Of a DNA stretch of 64,000 nt, positions 15,483-23,469 are shown one piece after another. Source of the DNA: Clostridiales bacterium. GTDB taxonomy: Bacteria > Bacillota > Clostridia > Christensenellales > Pumilibacteraceae. The DNA is taken from NCBI GenBank assembly GCA_014799665.1, contig JAAVHP010000027.1, positions 33,587 through 97,586 on the forward strand. Direction: 5' to 3'. The position numbers and the translations under genes were made by a program. Every line of letters starts with the position of its first letter. Position 1 is the first letter of the stretch. The notes under the pieces are model-generated. The model was given only the letters and a program-made list of their open reading frames with translations. It ran no database searches and was not told where the DNA came from.

Positions 15483-17248
15483 AGCTTTTCCAGCTCGTCG
15501 AGCGCGGAGTTGAAGAACGCGAACGCGTCGTCGTACGGCTTTTCGGTCGCAAGATCGACTTCGGCGTCACACAGGATCTCGTAAGGCGATTTGTGTCCGC
15601 CCGCAGACAAGAACTTGGTTTTGTAGATATCCACGTATTCGGGACGAGCAAGCACGTTGTGCGCGACGCTCGTCGCCGCCGTCATGCCCGTCGAGTATTT
15701 GTAAACGTAGAACGCCTTGTAGAAGTGCGGGATACGCGCCCACTCGTAAGCGATACGGTCGTCGGATACAACGTCCTTGCCGTAATACTTTTTGTTAAGA
15801 TCGAGATACGTTTCGCAGAGCGCGTCGACGGTGAGCGGCTTGCCTTCCAGATCCATCTTGTGCGCTTTGTACTCGAACTCGGCGAACATTGCCTGACGGA
15901 ACAACGTCGTGCGGAAGCGGTTAAGCCGTAGGCTCAACAAATACTTCTTGATATTGTCGTCCTTAACGTTTTTCATGAGGTAGTCGTCGAGCAGGGTCTC
16001 GTTACTGATCGACGCGACCTCGGCGACGAATATCTGGTAGTTCCATTTGGAGTACGGCTGATTCTTCTGCGAATAGTAGGAGTGCAGGCAGTGCCCGAGC
16101 TCGTGCGCGAGCGTAAATATGTCCTCGGTCGTCGGCGCGTAGTTGAGGAGCACGTACGGGTGCGCGCAGTACGCCGACCAGCTGTACGCGCCGCCGCGCT
16201 TGCCGTCGCATTGCATAACATCTATCCAGCCCTCGGTCATCGCTTTGTTCAAAAGCCCGACGTACTCGTCGCCCATGGGCGCGAGCGCGGCCTTAACGAT
16301 CTCGCACGCCTGCTCGTAGCTAAGCTTCATTTCGGCGTTACTTACGATAGGCGTGTACAGATCGTACATATGCTGTTCGTCCACGCCCAAAAGCTTCTTG
16401 CGCAGCGCGATATACCTATGCAGCGGCGCGAAGTTTTTGTTGACCGCCGCAATAAGATTTTCGTAAACGCTCGTCGGCACGTTGTCGCCGAACAGCGATT
16501 GTTCGAGACAATCGTTGAACCCGCGCGCGCGGGCTACGAAGTTATCCGCCTTGACGTTGCCCGCGTAGTTGGCGGCGATAGTGTTAATATTAGCGATATA
16601 GCCGTCGTAAAGGTTATCGAACGCCTGCTTGCGCACTTCCCTGTCGGGGTCTGCCAAAAGCTCGCCGTAGCTGCCGTTGGTTAGCTCGATCTTCTTTTTG
16701 CCGCGCTTGACGGGCGCGAACTTCATATCCACGTCGAACATCATGTGCGCCACGCGGTACGGAGTGTCGAGCGCTTCGGCGGCGAGCGCTAAAAGCTTTT
16801 CTTCCTTATCGGATAGGATATGCTCGTTCTGCCGCACGATCTCTTTAAGGCTGAAATCGAACTCGGCGAACGCTGCGTCCTTGATATACCCATCGAGCAC
16901 TGACTTGTCGAGCGCGCTGAGTTCGCTGACTATGAACGACGTAGCCGCGGCGGTTTTGCCGGCGAGCATATCGGTACGCGCAGCGAGCGCGACCGCCTCG
17001 TTATTGGTCGCGTCCTCGTCCTTGTACATATGCGAGTACACGTAGATGAGTTCGAGCTTGTCGCCAATTTCCGCTTCCAGCTTTAAGCACGCAAGCGCGT
17101 CGGCTTTGTTCCCGAGCTTGCCCTTGTATCCCTCGATAACGGAGAGCGAGTTCTCTATCTCGGCGAACAGCTTTTCGAACTTGTCCGCACTGTCGACCAT
17201 TGCGGACAGATCCCACTTATATTTGTTTTGGATTTCGTTGCGTTTCAT
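15473..17248 (-). CDS. pepF: Oligoendopeptidase F (M3 metallopeptidase)
   Basis: 591 residues, the usual 590-610 for the family. AHELGHCLHSYYS contains the zinc-binding HExxH (382-386), and the third ligand Glu lies in VAEVASISNETLLDDYL about 25 residues later. The N-terminal 200 residues match the PepF helical domain (KYKWDLSAMVDSADKF). The enzyme cuts oligopeptides of roughly 7-17 residues in the cytoplasm. GAGG precedes the ATG. It lies 18 bp downstream of the DUF711 gene. Confidence 0.95.
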   Translation of the reverse strand: MKRNEIQNKYKWDLSAMVDSADKFEKLFAEIENSLSVIEGYKGKLGNKADALACLKLEAEIGDKLELIYVYSHMYKDEDATNNEAVALAARTDMLAGKTAAATSFIVSELSALDKSVLDGYIKDAAFAEFDFSLKEIVRQNEHILSDKEEKLLALAAEALDTPYRVAHMMFDVDMKFAPVKRGKKKIELTNGSYGELLADPDREVRKQAFDNLYDGYIANINTIAANYAGNVKADNFVARARGFNDCLEQSLFGDNVPTSVYENLIAAVNKNFAPLHRYIALRKKLLGVDEQHMYDLYTPIVSNAEMKLSYEQACEIVKAALAPMGDEYVGLLNKAMTEGWIDVMQCDGKRGGAYSWSAYCAHPYVLLNYAPTTEDIFTLAHELGHCLHSYYSQKNQPYSKWNYQIFVAEVASISNETLLDDYLMKNVKDDNIKKYLLSLRLNRFRTTLFRQAMFAEFEYKAHKMDLEGKPLTVDALCETYLDLNKKYYGKDVVSDDRIAYEWARIPHFYKAFYVYKYSTGMTAATSVAHNVLARPEYVDIYKTKFLSAGGHKSPYEILCDAEVDLATEKPYDDAFAFFNSALDELEKLCK

Positions 17249-17266
17249 ATAAACCTCTTTTTATTA

Positions 17267-18619
17267 CTAATTCTTATTTGCGTGTATGGGCGGTGGAATA
17301 ACGCCGCCGCGGTCTATGAACTTTTGCGGATCACCCGCATTGACCTTCATAATAGGCGCGGTGCCGAACAGCCCGCCGAAGTCAACTTCGTCGCCCACCG
17401 TCTTACCGTAAACGGGTATTACGCGCACGGCGGTGGTCTTGTTGTTTATCATGCCGATAGCGCATTCGTCGGCTATCATCGCCGAGATCTGCGCCGCCGT
17501 CGTGTCGCCTGGTACGGCGATCATGTCCAGCCCGACCGAGCACACCGCGGTCATCGCTTCGAGCTTTTCGAGCGTGAGCGCGCCGCTACGTGCCGCCTCG
17601 ATCATGCCCGCGTCCTCGGATACGGGAATGAACGCGCCGCTTAGCCCGCCTACTCGGCTCGCCGCCATCACGCCGCCCTTCTTGACCGCGTCGTTGAGTA
17701 GCGCCAAGCACGCAGTCGTGCCGCACGCGCCGACCGTAGAAAGTCCTATGCGTTCGAGTATGCGCGCGACCGAATCGCCCACTGCGGGCGTGGGCGCGAG
17801 CGACAGATCGACTATGCCCTGTTTGAGCCCGAGCGCTTTTGCGGCTTCGCTGCCTATGAGCGCGCCCAGCCGCGTTATCTTGAACGCCGTGCGCTTGATG
17901 AGCTCGCACAGCTCGGTTATGTCGTAATCGGGATGCTTTTCTATCTCGTACTCGACAACGCCGGGGCCCGACACACCGACGTTGATAGAGCATTCGCCCT
18001 CGGTCAGTCCCGTGAACGCGCCCGCCATGAACGGGTTGTCGTCAACGGCGTTGCAGAACACCACCAGCTTGCCGCAACCGAACGAATTGATATCGCGCGT
18101 GCGGTACGCCAAGTCCTTGATTATCTCGCCGAGCTTTTTCACCGCGTCGAGGTTGATACCCGACTTGCTCGACGCGACGGCTACCGACGAGCAAACTATA
18201 TCGGTGACGGACAACGCTTCGGCTATGCTGTCCAAAAACGCGTTCTCCGCTTTTGTCGCGCCCTTTTGCACGAGCGCCGAGTACCCGCCGACAAAGTCCA
18301 CGCCGAGCGCTTTGCCCGCGCGGTCGAGCGCACGCGCCAAAGCCACGTATTCGCCGCACGCCGCGCCGATTATCGATATGGGCGTTACGGCAATGCGCTT
18401 GTTCACTATCTTAACGCCGTACCGCGCGGCAAGGCTGTCGCAAACGGGCACGAGAGATCTACAAGTGCACACGATCTTGTCGTATACCTTTTTAGCACAC
18501 TTATCGGCGTTCGCGTCGATACAGTCCAACAGCGAAAGCGACGCCGTGACCGTTCTAACGTCCAAATGCCGATTATCCAGCATATCTATGGTTTCTAAAA
18601 TTTCGTTTTCGGTAAACAT
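17267..18619 (-). CDS. DUF711/PFL family protein (UPF0210)
   Basis: 450 residues, full length for this family, which is related by fold to glycyl radical enzymes but lacks a known activity. Recognisable blocks are the start ENEILETIDMLDNRHLDVRTVT, GFVGGYSALVQKGAT-like DFVGGYSALVQKG, NINVGVSGPGVV-like SINVGVSGPGVVEYEI, and GLSGAFIPVSEDAGMI. In Firmicutes this gene regularly follows an ACT-domain gene (UPF0237), as here, and the two are presumed to work together. A 197-bp family A element separates them. Confidence 0.93.
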   Translation of the reverse strand: MFTENEILETIDMLDNRHLDVRTVTASLSLLDCIDANADKCAKKVYDKIVCTCRSLVPVCDSLAARYGVKIVNKRIAVTPISIIGAACGEYVALARALDRAGKALGVDFVGGYSALVQKGATKAENAFLDSIAEALSVTDIVCSSVAVASSKSGINLDAVKKLGEIIKDLAYRTRDINSFGCGKLVVFCNAVDDNPFMAGAFTGLTEGECSINVGVSGPGVVEYEIEKHPDYDITELCELIKRTAFKITRLGALIGSEAAKALGLKQGIVDLSLAPTPAVGDSVARILERIGLSTVGACGTTACLALLNDAVKKGGVMAASRVGGLSGAFIPVSEDAGMIEAARSGALTLEKLEAMTAVCSVGLDMIAVPGDTTAAQISAMIADECAIGMINNKTTAVRVIPVYGKTVGDEVDFGGLFGTAPIMKVNAGDPQKFIDRGGVIPPPIHANKN

Positions 18620-18650
18620 AGTTTTTCAGAGAAAAGTTTATGAGTCAAGC

Positions 18651-18847
18651 TTTGACTGCGTAGGCGCGGCGCAGACGGACAAGCAGCCAAATGCTGCGCG
18701 ACGCTTTGCTTGCGTTCTCACTTATTTATTGTGAGAAGATTGCAACAATTCAGCCTGTGGCCGCGACGAAGGGAGTGTAGACCCACCTACATGACCGAGG
18801 CGGCGCGCCGAACGTAGTTCGTATCCGCCGATGCATACGCGGTCAAA
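18651..18847 (-). repeat. Family A element, long form (A1), at the ACT gene stop codon
   Basis: The closing stem is TTTGACTGCGTA... with ...TACGCGGTCAAA. The core has GGGAGTGTAGACCCACCTACATGACC and an extra insert of about 75 nt (GCAGCCAAATGCTGC to GCAACAATTCAGCCTG) shared with A6. The 3' arm contains the TGA stop codon (18843-18845) of the ACT-domain gene. The orientation is the same relative to transcription as in all full copies. Confidence 0.85.
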
Positions 18848-19112
18848 TTCTGTGCATGGCATTGAAAAGCTCATCGTTCTGCACGTGCACGACGACGCCG
18901 AGGTGTTCGACCGCTTTTTGCAGGTCCTCGCCGAGCTTGTCCAACGCGACGGCGGACGCGCCCGTTTCGACGACCATGATCATGACGAAGTTATGCTGCA
19001 TAATCGTCTGCGAAATATCTTCAATATTAATATCGCGCTCGGCAAGCGCCGTCGCCACCGCCGCGGTAATGCCCGTGCGGTCTTTTCCTACTACCGATAC
19101 TACTGCTTTCAT
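18843..19112 (-). CDS. ACT domain-containing protein (UPF0237)
   Basis: 89 residues forming a single ACT domain: KAVVSVVGKDRTGITAAVATALAERDINIEDISQTI is the beta-alpha-beta start with the ligand loop GKDRTGI. ACT domains sense amino acids or other small ligands. In Firmicutes this stand-alone form precedes DUF711 genes, as here, but its ligand is unknown. The stop codon lies within the arm of a family A element. The mRNA is predicted leaderless: TATAAT ends exactly 6 nt before the ATG. Confidence 0.93.
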   Translation of the reverse strand: MKAVVSVVGKDRTGITAAVATALAERDINIEDISQTIMQHNFVMIMVVETGASAVALDKLGEDLQKAVEHLGVVVHVQNDELFNAMHRI

Positions 19113-19118
19113 GATAAG

Positions 19119-19147
19119 ATTATATCATACCGAGCGAATAAAGGCAA
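19119..19147 (-). promoter_or_regulatory. Promoter of the ACT-DUF711 operon, predicted leaderless
   Basis: Minus strand TTGCCT (19142-19147), 17 bp, TATAAT (19119-19124), 6 nt, ATG at 19112. There is no Shine-Dalgarno sequence. Confidence 0.8.
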
Positions 19148-19149
19148 GG

Positions 19150-19258
19150 AATAATTAGAAATTGTGAATTAGGAATTAGTAATGATTGACCCCTACGGGG
19201 TGTTTTAATTAAATTTATCCTCTTTAATTCCTAACTACTAATTTCTAATTCCTAATTC
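19150..19258. repeat. AT-rich CTAATTCCTAATT-type inverted repeats
   Basis: Units such as GAATTAGGAATTAGTAAT (near 19163) and CTAATTTCTAATTCCTAATT (near 19234) face each other around a short GC-richer stretch. Similar units occur near 5350, 39920, 49683 and 56695. The right end overlaps the 3' end of the hydrolase gene. Confidence 0.55.
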
Positions 19259-20226
19259 TGCCAAAGCACCTGCTCCCCGTGGACTATCGGGTACCTGAAC
19301 AGCGAAGTGCCTTCGAGATTGACCTTGTTCATATCGACAGCGGAAATGCGGCGGTTGTCGTAGCTGGTGTAGTAGAACACGCCCTTATCCACGTTACAGC
19401 ACGAGGTGTAGATCGTCGTTTCGTAATGACCGTTGTCCATAAGACAGCTGCCGAGCGTTTGCTCGACCGAGCCGAGGATATGGAAGAACTGACTAAGGCT
19501 CGCATTGCAATCGCCGCACGCGGGCGAGTTAAGACAAGTGAACGCCGCGCGCACGAACCGCGACTGGCTAGAAAGATCGCCCGGCAAGCCCATTGCGCCC
19601 ATGCCGCGGCTGTAAGTATTGAGTTTGAGCTTATCGCAAAAATTGTTCTTAGGCGGTCGCGGCGACAGCGCCATGTAGTTGTTCAGCGCGAATAGCTGTT
19701 CGGGGAAGGGCGGGTTATTTGTGAGCACGCCCACGGGATTGTCGTAAACGTTGAGCCCGCTCGCCGTGCTCTCCACGACTATGCAGTCGCTCTTGTCGGC
19801 GATCATCCAATGCAGCTCGGCGCACGGGAAAACGTCGGAAAACGGCACGGGCGTGATGTTCACCTTTTTGAGCGCGCGCCGCACCTCGGCAACCGAAGCA
19901 AACTTAGCGAGTAACCACGGCACGAACTCGTACTGCGCAACGTTGATCTTATCGGGACAGGCTTCGTGATAAACGGCGTTGCCGACGAAGTTAAGCCCCG
20001 CTATCGCGAGCCCTTTCTCGTTGAACGCGTCGTAGTACAGCGGAAAGTTATCCGCGACAGTCGCAATGCCCAAAAACGCATAGTGCGCAGACAGCGTTTC
20101 GCCCGTCGTGAAGTCGAGCCTGCGGCGGCGCGGCGTGATAACGACTTCCTCGCCGTACCCGCAATCGTTGTCGAGCGTGCGCCCGAAATAGAAATCACCC
20201 GAAATATACTTAGCGGCAGTGCACAT
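19252..20226 (-). CDS. Choloylglycine hydrolase family protein (bile salt hydrolase / penicillin V acylase type)
   Basis: 324 residues, family length. The Ntn-hydrolase catalytic set is present: Cys2 (nucleophile once Met1 is removed), Arg16 and Asp19 in FGRTLD, Asn79 in AIAGLNF, Asn170 or Asn171 in VLTNNPPF, and Arg223 in SSQSRFVRAA. These match C2, R18, D21, N82, N175 and R228 of the Clostridium perfringens bile salt hydrolase. It cleaves amide bonds of conjugated bile salts or related N-acyl amides; substrate preference cannot be read here. It is a single gene with a good promoter and a palindrome over the -10 box, so repression by a dimeric regulator is likely. GAAAGG serves as ribosome binding site. 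Confidence 0.93.
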   Translation of the reverse strand: MCTAAKYISGDFYFGRTLDNDCGYGEEVVITPRRRRLDFTTGETLSAHYAFLGIATVADNFPLYYDAFNEKGLAIAGLNFVGNAVYHEACPDKINVAQYEFVPWLLAKFASVAEVRRALKKVNITPVPFSDVFPCAELHWMIADKSDCIVVESTASGLNVYDNPVGVLTNNPPFPEQLFALNNYMALSPRPPKNNFCDKLKLNTYSRGMGAMGLPGDLSSQSRFVRAAFTCLNSPACGDCNASLSQFFHILGSVEQTLGSCLMDNGHYETTIYTSCCNVDKGVFYYTSYDNRRISAVDMNKVNLEGTSLFRYPIVHGEQVLWQN

Positions 20227-20249
20227 ATAATACCCCTTTCATTTTATAT

Positions 20250-20285
20250 CACATATATTATATGTGAAGCGCACCGCTTCCGCAA
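20250..20285 (-). promoter_or_regulatory. Promoter of the bile-salt-hydrolase gene with palindromic operator
   Basis: Minus strand TTGCGG (20280-20285), 17 bp, TATAAT (20257-20262). The -10 box is embedded in a 17-bp palindrome (20250-20266) with arms CACATATA and TATATGTG, a likely operator. Confidence 0.75.
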
Positions 20286-20337
20286 GTCGTTTATGTCAAA
20301 AATTTTCACCTATAATAGTTCGCAACCGCTAATTTGA

Positions 20338-20366
20338 TTGCTTTTTGGCGAAAAAAGTAATATAAT
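20338..20366 (+). promoter_or_regulatory. Promoter of the M18 aminopeptidase gene
   Basis: TTGCTT (20338-20343), 17 bp, TATAAT (20361-20366), followed by AAGAGG ahead of the ATG at 20389. Confidence 0.75.
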
Positions 20367-20388
20367 ATACGGCAAGAGGTAAATAAAT

Positions 20389-21750
20389 ATGGATATCACG
20401 TACAAACGCAAGAACATTTACGCCGACTGCGACAAAGCCGAGCTTAAACGCATTTTCGACTACTGCGAAGGCTATAAAGCTTATCTCGACGCAGCCAAGA
20501 CCGAGCGCGAAGCGGTTTCGACCACTATCGCCATGGCGGAAAAGAACGGCTACAAACCGTACACGCTTGGCGACAAGATCAATAAGGGCGACAAGCTCTA
20601 TTACAACAACCGCGGCAAGGCGCTGTTCCTGCTCCGCGCTGGCAAAGCGGATATCGCCAAGAACGGCGTGCGCATACTCGTCGCGCATATCGACAGCCCC
20701 AGGCTCGACCTTAAACAAGTCCCGCTGTTCGAGAAAGCGGATATCGCATACCTTAAAACGCACTACTACGGCGGCATTAAGAAATATCACTGGCTGACGA
20801 TCCCGCTCGCACTCCACGGCGTGGTCATGCTCAAAAACGGCAAGAAGGTCGAAATCGCTATCGGCGAGAACGACACCGATCCCGTGTTCTATATCACCGA
20901 CCTGCTTCCCCACCTCTCGCACAAGAACGACGAGAAGTCGGTGAGCGAAGCGTTCCAAGCCGAAAACCTTAATCTTATCGTCGGCGGTATTCCCGCAAGC
21001 GGCGAAACCGAGAACGCCATAAAGAAAGGCGTGCTTAATATTCTCAACGAGAAATACGGCATTGTCGAGGAAGACTTTTTGAGCGCCGAGCTCGAAGCCG
21101 TTCCCGCCGCCAAAGCGAAGGACGTCGGGCTCGATCGCGCGTATATCGGCGCTTACGGTCACGACGACAGCGTTTGCGCCTACCCCGAAATTACCGCAAC
21201 GCTCGAAACCGAAACCGACCAAACGGTACTTACTATACTCGCCGACAAGGAAGAAATCGGCTCCGAGGGCAACACGGGTATGCAATGCGTGCTTATCGAC
21301 GACCTACTCAACGAGATCGCCAAAAGCTACGGAGTGAACGCGGCATTGCTCCGTTCCAAATCTATGTGCCTTTCGGCGGACGTTACCGCGGGCTACGATC
21401 CCACCTTCCAGAACGCGTTCGAGGACAATAACGTAGGACACGTCAGCCACGGCGTAACGATGAACAAGTTCACGGGCGCGCGCGGCAAGTCCGGCTCGAA
21501 CGACGCTTCGGCGGAATATATCGGCTACCTTCGCACCGTGTTCGAAAAAGCGGGCGTTGTATGGCAGACCGGTGAGCTCGGCAGAGTCGATCTCGGCGGT
21601 GGCGGCACGGTAGCTAAGTATATCGCCAAAAACAATATCGACACCGTCGATATGGGCGTTCCCGTACTCAGTATGCACGCCCCCAACGAGCTCGTAAGCA
21701 AAGCCGATATCTACTCGGCGCACAAGGCGTTCGCGGCGTTCATTAAATAA
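20389..21750 (+). CDS. M18 family zinc aminopeptidase
   Basis: 453 residues. The co-catalytic dizinc site of M18 enzymes is visible: VAHIDSPRLD (His and Asp near residues 98-101), the YGHDDS bridging Asp (near 263), ADKEEIGSEG (catalytic and ligand Glu near 286-290), CLSADVTAGYDP and the final MHAPNELVSKADIY His. These cytoplasmic enzymes remove N-terminal residues from peptides, often preferring acidic or hydrophobic ones. It is a single gene between its own promoter and a strong terminator, divergent from the bile-salt-hydrolase gene. Confidence 0.95.
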   Translation: MDITYKRKNIYADCDKAELKRIFDYCEGYKAYLDAAKTEREAVSTTIAMAEKNGYKPYTLGDKINKGDKLYYNNRGKALFLLRAGKADIAKNGVRILVAHIDSPRLDLKQVPLFEKADIAYLKTHYYGGIKKYHWLTIPLALHGVVMLKNGKKVEIAIGENDTDPVFYITDLLPHLSHKNDEKSVSEAFQAENLNLIVGGIPASGETENAIKKGVLNILNEKYGIVEEDFLSAELEAVPAAKAKDVGLDRAYIGAYGHDDSVCAYPEITATLETETDQTVLTILADKEEIGSEGNTGMQCVLIDDLLNEIAKSYGVNAALLRSKSMCLSADVTAGYDPTFQNAFEDNNVGHVSHGVTMNKFTGARGKSGSNDASAEYIGYLRTVFEKAGVVWQTGELGRVDLGGGGTVAKYIAKNNIDTVDMGVPVLSMHAPNELVSKADIYSAHKAFAAFIK

Positions 21751-21766
21751 TTAAAAGTAGCAATTC

Positions 21767-21807
21767 AAAAGCGGCTGTACCTAAAAACGATACAACCGCT
21801 TTTTTTG
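21767..21807 (+). terminator. Terminator of the aminopeptidase gene
   Basis: AAAGCGGCTGTA...TACAACCGCTT stem followed by seven T. It also lies just past the 3' end of the convergent Cys-rich gene. Confidence 0.9.
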
Positions 21808-21820
21808 TTATAGTTAAACT

Positions 21821-22063
21821 CTACAAATTAGTATCTGCTAAATATTCGCAAATCTTTTTTATATCTTCCTCTACTCTATCAAACCGAGGTGGCGACAAAT
21901 CGACTTCGGTTTTTCTGCTTTTAAAATGCTCGCAACAGTCGTCAAGCTTAACCAATTTATCGTGGTAGGTACAATAATGCGTATACCTCCGCCAAAACGT
22001 ATACCCCGCTTTTCGGTAAACACACTTACAAAAATTACAGTCTTTACACTTCTTCGTTTTCAC
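21821..22063 (-). CDS. Small Cys-rich protein, unknown
   Basis: 80 residues with eight cysteines: KKCKDCNFCKCVYRK at the N-terminus, then HYCTYH and DDCCEHF. The pattern suggests a metal-binding knuckle. GTG is the start, inside the 3' end of the preceding gene, with GAGGACG upstream, so the two are translationally coupled. The composition is much more AT-rich than the surroundings, suggesting transfer or a phage/plasmid remnant. No family is recognised. Confidence 0.6.
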   Translation of the reverse strand: MKTKKCKDCNFCKCVYRKAGYTFWRRYTHYCTYHDKLVKLDDCCEHFKSRKTEVDLSPPRFDRVEEDIKKICEYLADTNL

Positions 22064-22316
22064 GCCGCTCGTCCTCTATTATTTCGCGTATCGCCGATAT
22101 ATCCGTTAGCAAGTCATTCAAACAAAACTTGATCGCCCTGCTTATTCTTTTACAAGGTTTCCGCGGCTCGTACTTTTCACAGCTGTCATGAATATTAACA
22201 ACTGCAACCTTTTTACAGCACCAACCGACCTTTGTTTTATTAAACTGCTTTACTCCCCTCGTATAAAACCTTTCAAGATTTTTGCATCTATAACAGGGGT
22301 TATGTTCGTTCTCCAT
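22044..22316 (-). CDS. Small Cys-rich protein, unknown (first gene of the pair)
   Basis: 90 residues with cysteines in CYRCKN, GWCCKK, HDSCEKY and KPCKR, followed by a helical, charged C-terminus. The CxxC start and CEKY block resemble those of the overlapping downstream gene, so the two may be diverged duplicates. GGAGAAAAC precedes the ATG. It is transcribed divergently from an XRE regulator across a region with three operator-like sites. AT-rich, probably acquired. Confidence 0.6.
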   Translation of the reverse strand: MENEHNPCYRCKNLERFYTRGVKQFNKTKVGWCCKKVAVVNIHDSCEKYEPRKPCKRISRAIKFCLNDLLTDISAIREIIEDERRENEEV

Positions 22317-22338
22317 GTTTTCTCCAAATCAAAATTTC

Positions 22339-22409
22339 TACAAAAATGTATAATTATATTATAATCTACAATTTTGTAGAAGTCAAGAAAAATCTACATA
22401 TTTGTTGTA
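22339..22409. promoter_or_regulatory. Divergent promoter region with three TACA-N-TGTA operator sites
   Basis: Site 1 TACAAAAATGTA (22339-22350), site 2 CTACAATTTTGTAG (22366-22379) and site 3 TACATATTTGTTGTA (22395-22409) share TACA/TGTA half-sites. TATAAT on the plus strand (22360-22365) and on the minus strand (22353-22358) lie between sites 1 and 2. The XRE protein encoded next door is the probable ligand. Confidence 0.6.
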
Positions 22410-22430
22410 AAATGCATATAGGTAAATATT

Positions 22431-22646
22431 ATGAAAAATTACGGTGAAGAACTCAAATACCAACGAAAACGGCGAAATAAAACGCTAATGCAAGTCGAAG
22501 CGGATACGGGAATAAGCAATTCCAATCTCAGCCGCTGGGAAAACGGCAAGGTTTTGCCAAATATAGATTTTTGTGTTATATTAGCCGATTACTACGGCAT
22601 AACGCTTGATGAGCTTATCGGTAGAGATAAGCATAATAACGGATAA
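22431..22646 (+). CDS. XRE-family helix-turn-helix regulator
   Basis: 71 residues consisting of one Cro/C1-type HTH domain: YGEELKYQRKRRNKTLMQVEADTGISNSNLSRWENGK spans the scaffold and recognition helices (ISNSNLSRWENG near 27-38), and FCVILADYYGITLDELIGRD closes the domain. There is no ligand or oligomerisation domain beyond it. AGG lies 8 nt before the ATG. It probably binds the three palindromic sites in the divergent promoter and autoregulates. Confidence 0.9.
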   Translation: MKNYGEELKYQRKRRNKTLMQVEADTGISNSNLSRWENGKVLPNIDFCVILADYYGITLDELIGRDKHNNG

Positions 22647-22655
22647 ATTAAGAAT

Positions 22656-22720
22656 GCCCTCATCCACCGCAAGCGGTCCCCCTTCCCCATTTGGGGAAGG
22701 GGGAGTTCGTCAGACTTTTT
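22656..22720. repeat. C-rich palindromic dispersed repeat (family E)
   Basis: CCCTCATCCACCGCAAGCGG, then CCCCCTTCCCCATTTGGGG and GAAGGGGG, ending in CAGACTTTTTC. The inverse arrangement is at 12797-12927. Confidence 0.65.
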
Positions 22721-22740
22721 CACATTTTTCAATCAAACAA

Positions 22741-22776
22741 AAAGCCGTATCAAGAGTAAAAGCTTGATACGGCTTT
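22741..22776 (-). terminator. Second terminator after the ribosomal superoperon
   Basis: AAAGCCGTATCAAG pairs with CTTGATACGGCTTT. The minus-strand reading continues TTTGTTTG. It follows family C copy C2 by 12 nt. Confidence 0.8.
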
Positions 22777-22788
22777 ATTCATATTCGC

Positions 22789-22829
22789 TTAAAGTTTTCT
22801 TTGCTTCTTCCTTGTTCACAAGAAAGAAG
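22789..22829 (-). repeat. Family C hairpin-tail repeat, copy C2
   Basis: Minus strand: CTTCTTTCTTGTGAACAAGG hairpin start, then GAAGAAGCAAAGAAAACTTTAA. It is followed 12 nt later by the terminator at 22776-22741. Confidence 0.8.
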
Positions 22830-22841
22830 ACACGAAACAAA

Positions 22842-22877
22842 AAAGCAACGCCGATCATAACGATAGACGTTGCTTTC
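22842..22877 (-). terminator. Main terminator of the S10-spc-alpha superoperon
   Basis: AAAGCAACG...CGTTGCTTT stem with a T6 tract on the minus strand, 61 nt after the rplQ stop codon and 15 nt after family C copy C3. Confidence 0.88.
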
Positions 22878-22892
22878 TTTACTTAGCATTAA

Positions 22893-22932
22893 ACGTAAAA
22901 GTTTCTTGCCTACTTCTTTTCAAAGAAGTAGG
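22893..22932 (-). repeat. Family C hairpin-tail repeat, copy C3
   Basis: Minus strand: CCTACTTCTTTGAAAAGAAG, then TAGGCAAGAAACTTTTACGT. It starts 6 nt after the rplQ stop codon. Confidence 0.8.
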
Positions 22933-22938
22933 GAAAAA

Positions 22939-23448
22939 TTACACTAACTCGATAAGCGCTTCTTCGGCAGCGTCGCCGCGGCGCGCGCCGAGTTTAAGCA
23001 CGCGGGTATAGCCGCCGCTGCTGTTGGTATCGATATTCCGCTGCGAATAGCGGATAGCGTACACGTTGAAGATCTTCTCGATCAGCGGGTGCTGAACGTC
23101 CTTAGTGCGCTCACGGAACGCCGCTTTGGTCTCGCCGGGCTTCTGCGTTTCGGGCGGATCGTAGACCATAGCCATGATCTTACGACGCGCGGCGAGCCGC
23201 TTTTCGCCGTCGAGAATGGTCTCGACCTCGATCTTCTTGCCCTTCTTATCGACCGAAGTCTTGACTTCTTTCTTGACGTCAAGCACGGTATCGACAGCGA
23301 GCTGAATGATTTTATCCGCAAGGCGCGAGACCTCTTTGGCACGCGCGTAGGTCGTAGTAATCTTCTCGTTCCACAACAGTGCGGTTACCTGATTGCGCAA
23401 AAGCGCGTTGCGTCTGTCGGTGGGGAGGGAAAGTTTTCTCTGTTCCAT
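22939..23448 (-). CDS. rplQ: 50S ribosomal protein L17
   Basis: 169 residues. The bL17 core is clear: KLSLPTDRRNALLRNQVTALLWNEKITTTYARAKEV at the start and NTDRYTRVLKLGARRGDAAEEALIELV-like residues at the end. A 45-residue central insertion (about 60-105, VDKKGKKIEVETILDGEKR and onwards) makes it longer than the usual 110-130, a variation seen in Clostridia. It is the last gene of the superoperon, 21 bp after rpoA, followed by two family C-terminator units. Confidence 0.97.
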   Translation of the reverse strand: MEQRKLSLPTDRRNALLRNQVTALLWNEKITTTYARAKEVSRLADKIIQLAVDTVLDVKKEVKTSVDKKGKKIEVETILDGEKRLAARRKIMAMVYDPPETQKPGETKAAFRERTKDVQHPLIEKIFNVYAIRYSQRNIDTNSSGGYTRVLKLGARRGDAAEEALIELV

Positions 23449-23469
23449 AATTGTTACGTTTCTCCTATA

